Position numbers and translations under genes: made by a program. Shown piece after piece: positions 49,164 through 62,324 of a stretch of DNA of 64,000 nucleotides. Within the stretch, counting starts at the first letter, position 1. Every line of letters begins with the position of its first letter. The notes under the pieces are model-generated. The model ran no database searches. It saw only the letters and a list, made by a program, of their open reading frames with translations, and was not told the DNA's origin. Origin of the DNA: Flaccisagitta enflata (Eukaryota > Chaetognatha > Sagittoidea > Aphragmophora); contig OZ231126.1 in NCBI GenBank assembly GCA_965153355.1, positions 10,230,001 through 10,294,000 on the forward strand, in the 5' to 3' direction.

Positions 49164-49313
49164 TTCTAGTTGCGGACACGCGACTCTACATTTTTCCGTG
49201 TGGGTCGGTCGGTCGGTCGGTCGGTCGGTCTGTCCGACCGTCTGTAACATTTTTGAATTGCGAGCGGTCCTGCCCAACCGTCCGCGACTGGATTGCCGTG
49301 TATCCGGCCTTGT
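49164..49313 (-). mobile_element. Hairpin-tag element, mixed tag
   Basis: Minus strand: 5' box GTCGCGGAC, but 3' GTCGCGTGTCCGCAACTAGA. The right arm carries the GTTGC-type complement, so one position no longer pairs. Confidence 0.85.
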
Positions 49314-49710
49314 TTTTTTACTGAGAGTTAGAGGTCTGCAAGGCAGAGATTTCCACATGTGAGGCAAAACCTTGAGTCCTTGATGACCATGTTTTAAGAT
49401 ACAACTTTATTCTTCTTTCTTAATTTCCATGCATATACCACAAGGACGAAAGAAATAGGACCATTTCTGCTCAAACACAACACTGACACATGTCATTGCA
49501 ATTGACTGCAATCAGAAAAAAAGAATTTTGCTTAATGTGGATGGCGCTGAAACCACTCCAAAGTGACGAAAACTAAAAGAACAGTTTCAATGACAGCTAC
49601 GATTCGAGAATTGAAATGTCTTTTCATTAACCAGAATAACCCGACAGCAACTTTTTGAATTCCGTTGAAAAGTAGAAGGGCAGTGTGAAGAAAAGAAGGG
49701 GGAAAAAACA

Positions 49711-49723
49711 AGAGAGAGAGAGA

Positions 49724-49805
<82 letters not shown>
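49711..49805 (+). repeat. (GA)n
   Basis: Pure GA apart from one GGG. Confidence 0.95.
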
Positions 49806-49808
<3 letters not shown>

Positions 49809-49944
49809 ATTGATTGTGACAGGATCTGTCACAATCGTCAAAAAAATATTCATAACAAATTTTCATTGCTTCTTTGCCGCAATCCCAAGCCTTGAAGATT
49901 TTTGAACTTTTTTTCTTGCATTCATGCTTTTCCTTCTTTCTCTT

Positions 49945-49946
49945 GT

Positions 49947-49986
<40 letters not shown>

Positions 49987-50076
49987 TTTCTCTTTCTCTC
50001 TTTCTTTCTCTCTTTCTTTCTTTCTTTCTTTCTTTCTCTTTCTTTCTTTCTGTGTTTCTTTCTTTGTTTCTTTCTC

Positions 50077-50140
<64 letters not shown>

Positions 50141-50144
50141 TCAT

Positions 50145-50196
<52 letters not shown>

Positions 50197-50563
50197 TCCT
50201 TTTTTCTTTCTTTCTTTCTTTCTTTCCTTCTTTCTTTCTTTCTTTCTTTCTATCTTTCTATCTTTCTTTCTTTCTCTATCTTTTTTCTTTCTTTTTCTCT
50301 TTATTTCTTTCTTTCTTCCCCCTTTCTCTCCGTTTTTCTATCTTTCTGTCTTTCTTTCTTTCTGTCTTTCTTTCTTTCTCTCTTTCTTTCTCTCTGTCTT
50401 TCTTTCTTTCTTTCTTTCTGTCTCTCTTTCTCTCTGTCTGTCTTTCTTTCTTTCTTTCTTTCTTTAAATCTTTTTTCTCTTCCTTTCTCGGTTTCCCTTT
50501 CTTTTCCTTTCTTTTCTTTTCATTCTCTCTCTTCCTTTCCTTATGGCTAATGCCATATTTACT

Positions 50564-50611
<48 letters not shown>
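49945..50611 (+). repeat. (TTTC)n region and (TC)n
   Basis: TTTC 49945-50465 with CTGT and CTCT variants, then TC 50564-50611. Confidence 0.95.
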
Positions 50612-50613
<2 letters not shown>

Positions 50614-50698
50614 AATTTTCTTCTTTTATTGATTTTTGTAAATTGTGACTATCATTTTACCATCTCCTCCACGTGCCCCAGAGGGCCGCCAAACAAAT

Positions 50699-50699
<1 letters not shown>

Positions 50700-50790
<91 letters not shown>
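50700..50790 (+). repeat. (GA)n
   Basis: Pure GA array. Confidence 0.95.
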
Positions 50791-50792
<2 letters not shown>

Positions 50793-50859
50793 TTAGGATG
50801 CGTGCCATCTGTCGCATTGATCGTTGCACGCGCCTGTCGATTACTTTTTTCCATCGATT

Positions 50860-51130
50860 GCTTGTCCGTTGTATCTTGATTGGTTGTATGCTTGTTAGTT
50901 TTATCTTGATTACTTGTGTTTCCAATACTGAATGCCTGTCAGTGTTATCTTGATTGGTTATCTAAATGCTTACCAATCATTTTGAATAATTGTTAGCATT
51001 CTAAAATGCTTGGCAAATGTATTTTGATTAGTCGTCCCAATGCATGTCAATCATCTTGATCAACTGTTTGCATTCTCTAATGCATGTTAATTCTATCTTG
51101 ATTTATTGTCAACATGCTTGTCAATGATCG
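50860..51130 (+). repeat. Irregular repeats of ATCTTGATT
   Basis: GTTATCTTGATTGGTT-like and AATGCTTGTCAAT-like words recur at irregular spacing. Confidence 0.6.
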
Positions 51131-51351
51131 AAATTTCTAGCTAGTTAACCATTAGGTATTAACTAATTGATCTTAAAACTTAAACTATTGCGGGCCCTGA
51201 TTTACATTCATTACCCTGTCATCAATTACGACTGCAACAAGCAGAACCTTTATTGTGCGTCGAATATTTCATTTCAGATTTCAAGATTAGAATATTTCAT
51301 TTCAAATTTCAAGATTAGCGCTGTTTGAAAGTATGTAAAATTTCATAGCAC

Positions 51352-51658
51352 TGGCTCCAGCAATCGCGTGTGGGTGGACAGGGGCCATATTTGAGGTTAC
51401 CAGAGCATTTGGGCAGGAGTTGTACGGTCAAAGAATAACAAGGCTGGATACACGGCAATCCAGTCACGGACGGTTGGGCAGGAGCAGTAATGCAAAAACC
51501 ACTTGGAATTCAAAAATGTGACGGATGGACTGACATACTGACCAACCTACCAACCCACATGTCCGCGACTAAAAAAAACATAAAAAAGTAAAGTGTGACC
51601 AACCAACCGACCGACGGAGGAAGCCGGGTGTAGAGTCGCTTAGCACGCAACTAAAAAA
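51352..51658 (+). mobile_element. Hairpin-tag element interrupted by a second copy
   Basis: Outer copy: ATCGCGTGTGGGTGGACAGG then GGTCAAAGAA; it resumes at about 51576 with ACATAAAAAAGTAAAG and ends GTCGCTTAGCACGCAACTAA. The insertion point lies within the A-rich middle. Confidence 0.85.
51438..51575 (+). mobile_element. Hairpin-tag element nested in another copy
   Basis: ACAAGGCTGGATACACGGC; 5' GTCACGGACGGTTGGGCAGG; GAATTCAAAAATGTGACGG; 3' GTCCGCGACTAAA. The left hairpin arm is lost. Confidence 0.88.
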
Positions 51659-52233
51659 CTTCTGTAACCTTGAATCAATGTCATTTCTTAACAAATCAAG
51701 CGAAAAAAGCCAGACTGGTCATGTATGAAAGAAAATGAGCCACAATTAATGCATCTTAAGAAAAAATCAATAAACTATTGACAGGTATGTGGCGATGCAG
51801 TTTTTTCCTCTGATCACAAAAGGTTGAGTAAGCATTTTGACAGATTACATTTCATTTTTGGCCAGATTTTCAAAAAAAGATATTAAGAAATCCATAATGA
51901 TACTTGAAGGGGATCAAGTTATGTTCATTTGTGACCAAATTGGTCATTTAAGCCTAACCTCAGTCAAAATTGTATGAATAGCTCTTGGAAAATACGAGTT
52001 TATCAGAATGAATACTGCACAATACAGGTTTTGCTGGTTGCAATTGTATTTGATTACAGTGTTACACAACATGTGCTCCAACTTCCGATCCCCGCCCCCC
52101 CCCCCTTAGAAGAAAAAGAAGAGAAAAATGAATCATGAATTTCATCTTTCTTTCATCCTTTACTAACAACCTTAAATTGAATATTTATTTACTCAGCCCG
52201 TCTGTCTCCAGCTATCCTTTATCCTACATTTTC

Positions 52234-52236
<3 letters not shown>

Positions 52237-52294
<58 letters not shown>

Positions 52295-52342
52295 TCTCTC
52301 TGTCTCTCTCTCTCTCTCTCTCTGTCTCTCTGTCTCTCTCTT

Positions 52343-52405
<63 letters not shown>
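52237..52405 (+). repeat. (TC)n with CTGT interruptions
   Basis: TC array immediately before the first 160-bp duplicate. Confidence 0.95.
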
Positions 52406-52409
<4 letters not shown>

Positions 52410-52423
52410 CTCTGTCGACATCA

Positions 52424-52569
52424 GCCAGAAAAAGTTTTGACAAGCTTTCGGATCTCTGAAATGGACGAGAGAGTTATATTCTACATTTTGTCGGACAACA
52501 ACGAACAAGCGCTTCAACCGATCGCAACATCAAAGAAAAACAAAATTTTTCGCCGCCATTTTCTAAAAA

Positions 52570-52607
<38 letters not shown>

Positions 52608-52901
52608 ACCAACCATCCAACAGAAAATTCGCCTTCCTCTCTGATATATATCAAGATCAATTACCCAGCAATCACTCCAAAATCAAACTGAACATAACAA
52701 TTTTTTGACTTTGGCGTTTCCCTCTCTCTCTCTTTCCTGTCGACATCAGCCAGAAAAAGTTTTGACAAGCTTTCGGATCTCTGAAATGGACGAGAGAGTT
52801 ATATTCTACATTTTGTCGGACAACAACGAACAAGCGCTTCAACCGATCGCAACATCAAAGAAAAACAAAATTTTTCGCCGCCATTTTCTAAAAATCATTC
52901 T

Positions 52902-52905
<4 letters not shown>
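52424..52905. repeat. Tandem duplication of about 160 bp, period 311 bp, with (CT)n spacers
   Basis: GTCGACATCAGCCAGAAAAA through ATTTTCTAAAAATCATTCT occurs at about 52415-52575 and again at about 52739-52901, virtually identical. Both copies have (CT)n on each side. One frame reads RISEMDERVIFYILSDNNEQ but has no gene context. Confidence 0.88.
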
Positions 52906-52957
<52 letters not shown>

Positions 52958-53231
52958 TGCAAACGTCTCCTTGTTTCCTCATTAGCCCTCGTGTTGATAT
53001 GCCTTACATAATTTCTGAGAATCTCTCAGTCATAATTACGAGATAGGTAAGAGTGGAAGTCTGAAAGAGACGGTTGTTCTCGGTGCAATTAGCCGTGACT
53101 TTCAAAGTGCACACGATGTAGAAGGTAGTATTTAGTTAGCATTTAGGATAATAAGGCTGACAACTTTAAATCAAAAGGAGCTTAAAACTTCAATGGAGTG
53201 GTGTTCCGTATAGTCGAGGTGCTGTGTCTGG

Positions 53232-53582
53232 GAGAATATCATTCATCATTTGTCATTTGTCATTCGTTCTTTGTCATGTGCCATATGCCAATCGTTATTT
53301 GTAAATTGTCAATTGTCAATCGTCAATTATCATTCGTCATTTGTCATTTGTCATTTGTCATTTGTCATTTGTCATTTGTCATTTGTCATTCATCCTCTCT
53401 CATTTGTCATTCATCCTTTCTCATTTATCAAATGTAATTTGTCATATGCCATGTGCCAATCGTCATTTGTCATTCATCTTCTGTCATTTATCAATCATAT
53501 GCCATGTATCAATCTACATATGTCATTTGTCATTTGTCATGCGCCATGTGTCAGTCGTCATTTGTCATTTATCATTTGTCTT
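53232..53582 (+). repeat. (TCATTTG)n 7-bp repeat region
   Basis: Pure TCATTTG units at about 53335-53395, with degenerate TCATTCG, CCATATG and TCAATCG units around them. Confidence 0.9.
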
Positions 53583-53680
53583 TTGACAAGAGAAGAAATC
53601 TACGCAACTCTGCAATGGATTTGCGGGAGAAATTATGCCAGACCAAACTAAATTCAGGAGTTTCAACAGCTTGATAGATA

Positions 53681-53909
53681 ACAAGGCCGGATACACGGCT
53701 ACCTTAGTCACGTGCGGGTGGACAGGGGCAGTATTTGAGTTACTAAAGCACTTAGGCGAGTGCAGTGAGGCTAAAGACCGCAAAAACATAAAAAAAAAGT
53801 AAAATGGGGACCGACCGACCGACCAACCGACCAACCGACCAACCGACCGACCGACCGACCGACCTACGGACAAAGCGGAGTGTAGAGTCGCGTAGCACGC
53901 GACTAAAAA
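53681..53909 (+). mobile_element. Hairpin-tag element, GTCACGTGC/GCACGCGAC
   Basis: ACAAGGCCGGATACACGGCT; 5' box GTCACGTGC; long CCGACCAACC tract; 3' GTCGCGTAGCACGCGACTAA. The body matches 47382-47604. Confidence 0.92.
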
Positions 53910-54488
53910 CATGAGTCGTGTAGAGTCAGCACTCAGCAGCGTGTCAAGGTTGTGGTGGTAGCTATGAGAATTTATGATTTGGAACTGCCTAAAGTTATAT
54001 TTTCTCCCAATTTTCTTTTTTTTCTCTTTTGTCCCCCTTTGATTTCCTTCCCCATCTCCAAGCCCCTTGAGGGAGAACTCACTTATACACAGGTACAACC
54101 CTGGTTGAATCTGAACAGCAGCATGTTAGTGTGGTTATGGCGATGGTTGTGATTGTAGGTTGAGTTAAATCCGAATAGACAACTGCGTGCTAGAATGTTG
54201 GTTGAGTTGGAAATTTATTTTGTGTCAACAGCGTGGTTCGGATTCGGTCGGAACCTAAATTTGAAAGTGTCAATATCATAGATTATTCCGTTGTCAACAT
54301 TGGAAAGTGTAAACATGGTGGTGGCTTCGAACGTGACTTTCGTTTTTGGGGATGTTTGATTTGCGCCAATGTTTGCATTTCCGGAATGGCAGGAAGTCGA
54401 TCTACGCTCTGCCGGCAAAAACCGGAATAACTTCATAGCCCAACAAATAAAAAAGTCTACTCTGCTGGCAAACCGGATCAAATAAGCA

Positions 54489-54646
54489 ACAAGGCCGGAT
54501 ACAAGGCTTCACCAGTCGCGTGCGGATGGGTATTGGCCGTATATGAGGTCACTTAAGCACTAAAGACCACGACCAACCTACCAACCGACCGACCAACCGA
54601 CCGACCGACAAAGCAGGGTGAGTTGTCGCGTAGCACGCGACTCAAA
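54489..54646 (+). mobile_element. Hairpin-tag element, GTCGCGTGC type, short
   Basis: ACAAGGCCGGATACAAGGC; 5' box GTCGCGTGC; 3' GTCGCGTAGCACGCGACTCA. The middle is deleted relative to the 53681 copy. Confidence 0.9.
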
Positions 54647-55194
54647 ATGCAAATTCTACGCGCTAACTACAAAGAGGTCGAAATTAGAGGAAATGTATTG
54701 GTACGATTTGTATGCCAAGTGCACTTTCATTTAGACAAAAACAGATACAGACAAAGTTTGTTGCATGTTGGGCATTGCTAGGTGCATGTCTGCCATTTGA
54801 GTAAAACAAATTATTCTACTGCTTTCCTTATGCAGGTTTCAACTGAAAGAAAACCCATCAAGCAAAAACCCGCTCTCAATCTGTCGACCGACAAATAAGT
54901 TGGACTACGTGTTCAATCATAATTCCATTAATGCTTGGCCTTTTTCCTTATCCTCTTCCTCCTCTTCCTCCTCCTCTTCTTACTCCTCCTCCTTTTCTAT
55001 TGTATTTTCGGAAATTGTCGACTCGCCAACAGTTCCCTCCCCTTAAGCTTTTCTTTCAGATGCTGTCCTATGCTCTGTCCTATGCTTGCTCTCTAACAAT
55101 AATTTTTTTCTATCTCATGTTTCCTTTTTCCTGTTGCTTTCTCTACTTTGTATTGTAACTTTTTGAATTGTCCTAGTTAGTATAGCTCAGTCTG
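54647..55194. other. Nothing recognised
   Basis: Unique DNA with a TCCTCTTCC-rich patch at about 54940-54990. Confidence 0.5.
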
Positions 55195-55276
55195 TATACG
55201 TCTGTCTCCGTCTGTCTCTATCTCTGTCTGTCTATTTCTGTCTCTGTCACCGTCACTGTTTCTGTCAGTCTGTTTC

Positions 55277-55335
<59 letters not shown>

Positions 55336-55510
55336 CACTCTCATTTTCGGGTCAAACTCCTTGTGCTCAGACGCTGAATGTAAGTCGGAATTAACAACAC
55401 AAACAATGCTGAGAACTTTTTGCCCTTGGCTGCAAAGAAGGCGGAGGAAAAAAACAAGAAATTGTCCTCTCTCTCTGTCTCTCTCTCTGTCTCTCTCTCT
55501 CTCTCTCTAC
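55195..55510 (+). repeat. (CTGT)n and (TC)n patches
   Basis: CTGT-rich to 55300, TC to 55331, and a second TC patch at 55467-55508. Confidence 0.9.
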
Positions 55511-56949
55511 CTGAACTTCAGTCCTCTAATATTAACATTAAGAGTTTTGTATTTGCATGCTTAAATCAAAACATTAATTTATTTATCCTACTTAAAATCA
55601 GAGAAAAAGCGCAAGCTAAATAGGCTAAATGAGCTAGAATACTTGAAAACGCCCTCACAGATGAGCAGCTCTGCTCACTGACATGTTTTCTTTTATTTGC
55701 TTGCTTAAACAAGTTTGAAAATATTTATTCATTTATCGTATTTGAAATAATAGACTGAGATAAGTGAGCTAAATGAGCTAAAATGCTCAAAAACGCCTTC
55801 ACAGATGAGCAGCTGTGCTCATAAACATGTTTTCTTGTATTTGCATGCTCAAACAAACATGAATACACTCTTTTATAAATCGTACACAAAATTGTAAAAA
55901 ATAAAAAAGATTTCACTCAAATTTTTCATAAATAAATCTTTAAAAAATCATAGCGCGAAAAATATACGTCAGAGAGCATTCTGCTTGGCGCCAAATGAAA
56001 GTGAATTATCAAATTCACTTACCCAATCAATTTCATTGGAGGCTCTAATTGCTCGATCGAGACCCACAACTTCCTCATAAGAAAATAAAAACCCTGTTTC
56101 TCTCGAATATGTCAAAAAGTCGAAGACTGACTTCAACTTTTTTCCCGATAAAACAATCTATCAATATGTGATATTTGTAATGTTTTTGAACACTTTGTAC
56201 AATCCGTCCTCATTCATCGCACACACAATTGTACAATCTGTCAACTTCAATTGCACACAAAATTGCATTATCTGTCATTTTCCAATCACAAATCACCACC
56301 TCTGACACCCCAAGGACACCACAACCCCTAAAATCACCTCTGGCCCCCATGACCGCCCCCCCCCCATTATGCTTCCCCCCCCCCTGTTTTTAACATTTTT
56401 TTTGTATCATCAGTACATCGTTTTGAAATTCGATTCAGTGCTCAAACTTCTGCCTCCAGGTGTTATACTGTTTTTTTTATTTGTTTTGTTTTTCTACCTC
56501 TTTAAGGGCCTTTTTCTTACTTGAGTACGAGTAGGAGGACTATTTTTTTCTCTTCTTTATTCTTTTCGTTGGTTTTTTTTTCGTGTTTTGTTTTGTTTTG
56601 CAATTTGTCATCTTCAGTTGCACAATCAGTCAACCATCATTTAACACACATTTGCAAAATCCGTCATTTTCATCGTCCATCTTATGCGCAATTGTTCAAT
56701 CTGTCATATTCCATCTTGGCAAGTAAAACGAAAGTTTCAAGTGAAGATTTCATCTCACATTTGAGCCAAAACTTGTTTTTCGTATAGACAGACCGGCTTT
56801 AATATAGTCTGTGCACATTTGCACGAGCGCTCATACTTGTTTAAATGTATGCTTGCGTGTAAGTTGGGACGTGTTCATGTATGTTTGTGTATCTATGCAG
56901 AATGCGGAATTTGTGTGCAGTGGAAGTAGAAAAGTGAGAACACAGCTAG
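55511..56949. other. No gene seen; repeated words
   Basis: TTGCATGCTTAAA/CTCACAGATGAGCAGCTCTG words recur at about 55550-55850. CAGAGAGCATTCTGCTTGGC at about 55970 resembles a segment at 61095. CACAATTGTACAATCTGTCA-like words recur at 56200-56720. Confidence 0.5.
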
Positions 56950-57149
56950 TTTTTAGTCGCGTGCTACGCGACTCTACTCCCCGCTATGTCGGTCCATCGG
57001 TCGGTTAGTCGGTGGGTCGGTCCCCTTTTGACTTTTTCGGCGTCTTTGAGCTTTTTGAGCCTAATGCTCCTACCCAAATGCTATGGTGACCTCCAGCACT
57101 GTTCTTGCCCAGCCGAACGCGCCTGGGGTAGCCGTGTATCCGGCCTTGT
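56950..57149 (-). mobile_element. Hairpin-tag element, GTCGCGTAGCACGCGAC hairpin
   Basis: Minus strand: ACAAGGCCGGATACACGGCT; the 5' box is altered (GGCGCGTTCGGCTGGGCAAG); 3' GTCGCGTAGCACGCGACTAA. Confidence 0.88.
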
Positions 57150-57671
57150 TGTTATCAGACTTGAATCTGTAAACATGAGATAAGAAAAAAAGAGGGCATG
57201 AAAAGATTCTTTAAAAAATTCCAGGCCTGTATATTCTTGAGTTTTCCCCCCCCCCCGGTGGGGGGGGGAAAAAAATCAAAGGGTCTGGAGATGGGGAAGG
57301 AAATCTAAGGGGGAAAAAAGAGAAAAAAAGGAAATTTGAGGAAAATATAACTTTTTACAGTACCAAATCATAAAACTCAATTAGTAGAACACAATTTAAC
57401 ACTATTTAAACCTTAACTACATAGTTTTATTGCTATATGGGGAAGAAAATCATGGATATAAAAATGCGACGCGACGCGTCGCGGGGAAGAAAATCAAAGG
57501 CAGGGGGGGGAAAAAAATCAAAAGCGACTCAAGAATATACACCCCTGAAAAATTCTCGTTATATTTGAGGATGTAACACCATTTTTAGGGCCGTAGTTTC
57601 AGCACAAAGACATGATCAGTTAGAGCTGGACATAAAACGATATGACTTGAACAAAGTAGATTGAAAAAAAT

Positions 57672-57727
57672 GTTTCTTAGTCGCGGGCAACCATCTCTAC
57701 ACTTTACCATGTCAGTCTATCCGTCAA
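57672..57727 (-). mobile_element. Hairpin-tag element fragment
   Basis: Only a decayed 3' end (GATGGTTGCCCGCGACTAAG on the minus strand) and part of the GACGGA tract remain. Confidence 0.55.
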
Positions 57728-57847
57728 TCCTTTTGAGGGGGGTCTTTTTTTTATAGTGTTATACGTTATTGTGAGGTATTGTGAGGTATTGTGAGGTATG
57801 TGTGAATTACGGTCGTACTGTTTTTTGTTTTTGGTTTTTGGGCAGCG

Positions 57848-58180
57848 GCCCCGAAGGGGCCGATGACCTATGCTTTCACACAGGGCAAATTTCTCCTCCT
57901 TCTTCTTCTTCTTCTCCTTCTCCTCCTTCGTACCCCCCCCCCCCGCTTTCAGCCTCGAGACCCAAATCCCAGCCTCAAGGCCCAAATCCCAGCCTCAAGG
58001 CCCATATCCAGCCTTGAGGCTCCAATTCCAACCTTGAGGCTCAAATCCCAGTCTCGAGGCTCAAATCTCAGCCAAGAGGCTCAAATCCCTGCCTCTAAGC
58101 CCAAATCCCAGCTTCAAGGCCCTGATTCCAGCCTCCAGGCTCAAATAAAAACAGCATAGGTCATCGGCTCCTTCGGCCCC
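57848..58180. repeat. Minisatellite between inverted arms
   Basis: GGCCGATGACCTATGCT on the left pairs with CATAGGTCATCGGCTCC on the right. Between them lie about ten copies of a 17-20 bp unit, consensus CCCAAATCCCAGCCTCAAGG. ATTACGGTCGTACTGTTTTT occurs at about 57806 and again at about 58412. Confidence 0.7.
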
Positions 58181-58255
58181 TCTTACCATCTCACACCCTC
58201 ATACACTCACTAAGGGGCAACGGGTACCGCTGACCATCTAACGCTTTTGCGACTA

Positions 58256-58460
58256 TTGGTTTTTGGTTTTTGGTTTTTGGTTTTTGTTTTTTGTTTTTTG
58301 TTTTTTGTTTTTTGTTTTTTGTTTTTTGTTTTTTGTTTTTTGTTTTTTGTTTTTTGTTTTTTGTTTTTTTTTTTTTGTTTTTTGTTTTGTTTTTTGTTTT
58401 TTTTTTTTGCGAATTACGGTCGTACTGTTTTTTGTTTTTTGCTTTTTGTTTTTTTTTTTT
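58256..58460 (+). repeat. (GTTTTTT)n 7-bp repeats
   Basis: GTTTTTG then about 17 GTTTTTT units. Confidence 0.95.
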
Positions 58461-58705
58461 TGGTGGCACTGTCCCTACTCAACCGTCCACGACTTTTGCC
58501 CTGAGTTGGGTTTGTTTGTAAGACAGCCGAGTAGATAGAAGCAATTAGGTTATCAGATAAAGACAGATACAGCAACTGATAGTGGCAGGTAGTGATAGGA
58601 TTGGATCAATTTGGACAATGAGATCAAGTTTAAAGTGGTATCAGGTGTGCTGCACGAAGGGAACGAGACATTGGTTTAAAAAAGTGGGGGAAGGGGTGGT
58701 TAAGG

Positions 58706-59022
<317 letters not shown>

Positions 59023-59099
59023 AAATAGCCACGACCCGAAGTTGTCAATCAATACAGAAGACAGACTTCGTCTGTTATCACTTTTCAACGAATTCCAAA

Positions 59100-59520
59100 T
59101 GACTTCTTCCTTTTCTTCTTTTTCTTCTTCTTCTCCTTCCTCTTCTTCTTCTTCTTCTTCTTCTTCTTCTTCTTCTTCTTCTTCTTCTTCTTCTTCTTCT
59201 TCTTCTTCCGGTCAACATCTTCTTGTTTTCCTTGTTTCTCCTCTTCTTGTTCTTGTTCTTCTTCTTGTTCTTCTTCTTCTTGTTCTTCTTCTTCTTCTTG
59301 TTCTTCTTGTTCTTCTTCTTCTTCTTCTTCTTCTTCTTCTTCTTCTTCTTCTTCTTCTTCTTCTTGATCCCCTTCTTGTTTCTCTTCTTCTTTTTCTTTT
59401 CTTCTCTTCTTCTTCTTCCTCTCCTTCTTCTTCTTCTTCTTCTTCTTCTTCTTCTTCTTCTTCTTCTTCTTCTTCTTCTTCTTCTTCTTCTTCTTCTTCT
59501 TCACTACTACTACTTCTCCT
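59100..59520 (+). repeat. (TTC)n with TTG and TCC variants
   Basis: Three TTC blocks, bounded on the right by the 40-bp inverted repeat. Confidence 0.95.
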
Positions 59521-60296
59521 TCTTTTTCTACAGTATGATTGTTTTCGTTTGTAACATTTCATGACGACATAATTCTTAAAGTAATTGAAATAATTGAATC
59601 CTGAAAAAAGATCCTAAAAGACTATGAAAATACATTTTACTACATATCAATCAAAGGATCTACTTAGAAAAATTCGAGTCTCCCATGAAAAAATGAACTA
59701 CAGGACCAACTTGACAAATTGTCAAAATGAAAAATTTGGGAAAATTTAACAGATGGACTGGTTACCTTTGAATTGTTCTCATTTCTAAATGGTTTGAGCT
59801 ACAGATGCCAGATTGGTCTCAAATGAAAGATAATTTGATCTAGTTTTAAGGTTTTCTGAAAAGTAAGCACTGATTTGATGTTTTGTATACAAATTATAAC
59901 ATATAGGCAAGTATTTTTGTTAAATTTTTAAAAATGATCCCATTTCTTTCATGTTTTTTATAATACGTGTTTCCAAATAGGTTTCTTTCTTTTTTTTTTC
60001 TAAAACTACTTCAAATTATCTTAAATTTGAGACCTACCTGATATTTGTAGGTCAAATCGTTTAGAAATAAGAGCAATCCAAAGAAAAACAGTTTATCTCA
60101 AAACATGAAAAACAGTTTATTTTAGCTAAATATACCTTACAACTAATAGTAAGAAATCTGGATCAAAATTTTGTTGAAAAATCTTAGGATTTTGATATCA
60201 TTAAATGTATTTTAAAAATCTTTCACTACCTTTTTTTAGACTACCAATAAAGGCGGCTAATCGCCGTAGGAAAAAAGTCGTAAATGCTGGGAAAGA

Positions 60297-60740
<444 letters not shown>

Positions 60741-60756
60741 TAAAGAAATACATGTA

Positions 60757-60932
60757 ACATGGGGTTGCAATATCATTGCGGACAGGTGGACAGGGGCATC
60801 CAACCCCCATCCTCACCCCAACCCCCACACACAAGTATCTAGACCGCTTGTTTTTCCACTTTTCCTCTTGGATGGACAGATGGACCAACAGACTGGTAGA
60901 TGGACTGACAGATAAAGTCTCTCATAGAGACT
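60757..60932 (+). mobile_element. Hairpin-tag element, ACATGGGG-start subfamily, 3' decayed
   Basis: ACATGGGGTTGCAATATCAT; ATTGCGGACAGGTGGACAGG; CATCCAACCCCCATCC. The terminal hairpin is lost after CTCATAGAGAC. Confidence 0.7.
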
Positions 60933-61366
60933 ATTGTTGGAATGAGACAGACTGTGTTGCCAGGATGCACAATCATCACCTGGGACATTTCAAAGTTCAA
61001 ATAGACTTCCACTAACTTGATTCCTTGTTTTTTGAAAAAACGCAAAAATGCGTAAAAATAAAAAAAGATTCAAAAAATCATAGCTCCAAAACTATTGATC
61101 GCACAGAATTCTGCTTGGCGTCATATGAAAGAGGAGAATTAGTTCTTTCTTAGCTGTTAATTCCATGCGTAGGCTCGTTCGGCCCGAAAAAAGCACCAAC
61201 TTCCCCAAAAGGCTCAAGAGAAAAGGGGAAAACCAAATTCCTCCGCAGGTCTCAAAAAGCCGAAGGTATTCTTCGACTTTTTTCCAAATGATTATCTCAA
61301 CAAGTTTTCAAGTTATGTCGTCATGAAATGTTACAAACGAAAACAATCATACCGTACTTCTTCTAC

Positions 61367-61545
61367 TTCTTTTTCTTCTGCTTCTTCCTCTTCATCATCT
61401 TCTTCTTCTTCTTCTTCTTCTTCTTCTTCTTCTTCTTCTTCTTCTTCTTCTTCTTCTTCTTCTTCTTCTTCTCTTCCTCTTCCTCTTCCTCTTCTTCTTC
61501 TTCTTTTCCATCTTCTTCTTCTTCCTCTTCCTCTTCTTCTTCTGA
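61367..61545 (+). repeat. (TTC)n
   Basis: TTC/TCTTCC array adjoining the second inverted 40-bp repeat. Confidence 0.95.
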
Positions 61546-61799
61546 TAGGGATGATAAACACGATCAGCCGTGACGACGATATACTAACGACTTTAAAAAG
61601 ATAACGATATAAAATAAAAGACACGATGATGACGATGAGAGTGTCGATTCAAGATTTATGCTTTGGACCTCCCCCGTTGAGTTTTATGGAGACAGAATAT
61701 CGTAAAAATACTAAAAATATCGGAAACGGTTTTTTTTTTAACGACTGGATTAATGGATTAACGTGAGGCAGGAATTGGGCGCTCAGGGAAAGAGACTTA

Positions 61800-62324
61800 C
61801 AGTCAGTGGACAAAACACATTAGGTAGAGAACTCACTCTGTTGGTTTTGATCCAACCCACTGATGATGAACAAAATGCTGTAAACAACAACTGGTTGTTG
61901 AAATTACAGCCGGCTGTTAAGTAACAAAGTTGGCAAAAATCCAACTTTCCCCAAATAGAATGAGACCTGCAGATTCATAATCTTGATGAAATTCTTAGAA
62001 GTTTGATATGTCACAACATATGTTTTTATATGAAAATAAAAATTGTCATCAATGTTTAATTTAGTTATAATACAATGTTAAAGAAATATTTCATAAAAAA
62101 AGTGTTAAGTGTGACATGTCAGACTTCTCAGAATTTCATCAGATTATAAATATGCTAGTCACATTCTATTCTATTTAGGTCAGATTTTTGCCAAATTTAT
62201 ACCATAACAGCCGGTTGTAGTTTTTACAACCAGTGGTTGTTTACAGCATTCTGTTGAAAAACAGTAGGTTGGATCAAAGCCAACAGAGTGAGCTCTCTAC
62301 CTATTTTGTTTTGTCCACTGACTG
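61800..62324. mobile_element. 525-bp TIR/foldback element, possible 4-bp CTTA duplication
   Basis: Starts CAGTCAGTGGACAAAACA and ends TTTTGTCCACTGACTG, with CTTA at 61796-61799 and 62325-62328. The arms extend over 200 bp (AACAGCCGGTTGTAG against CTACAACCGGCTGTT-like). No coding sequence. Confidence 0.88.

Noticed and set aside
54215-54481. Overlapping 88- and 65-codon frames on both strands
   Set aside because: No family, no splice context; both strands open equally.
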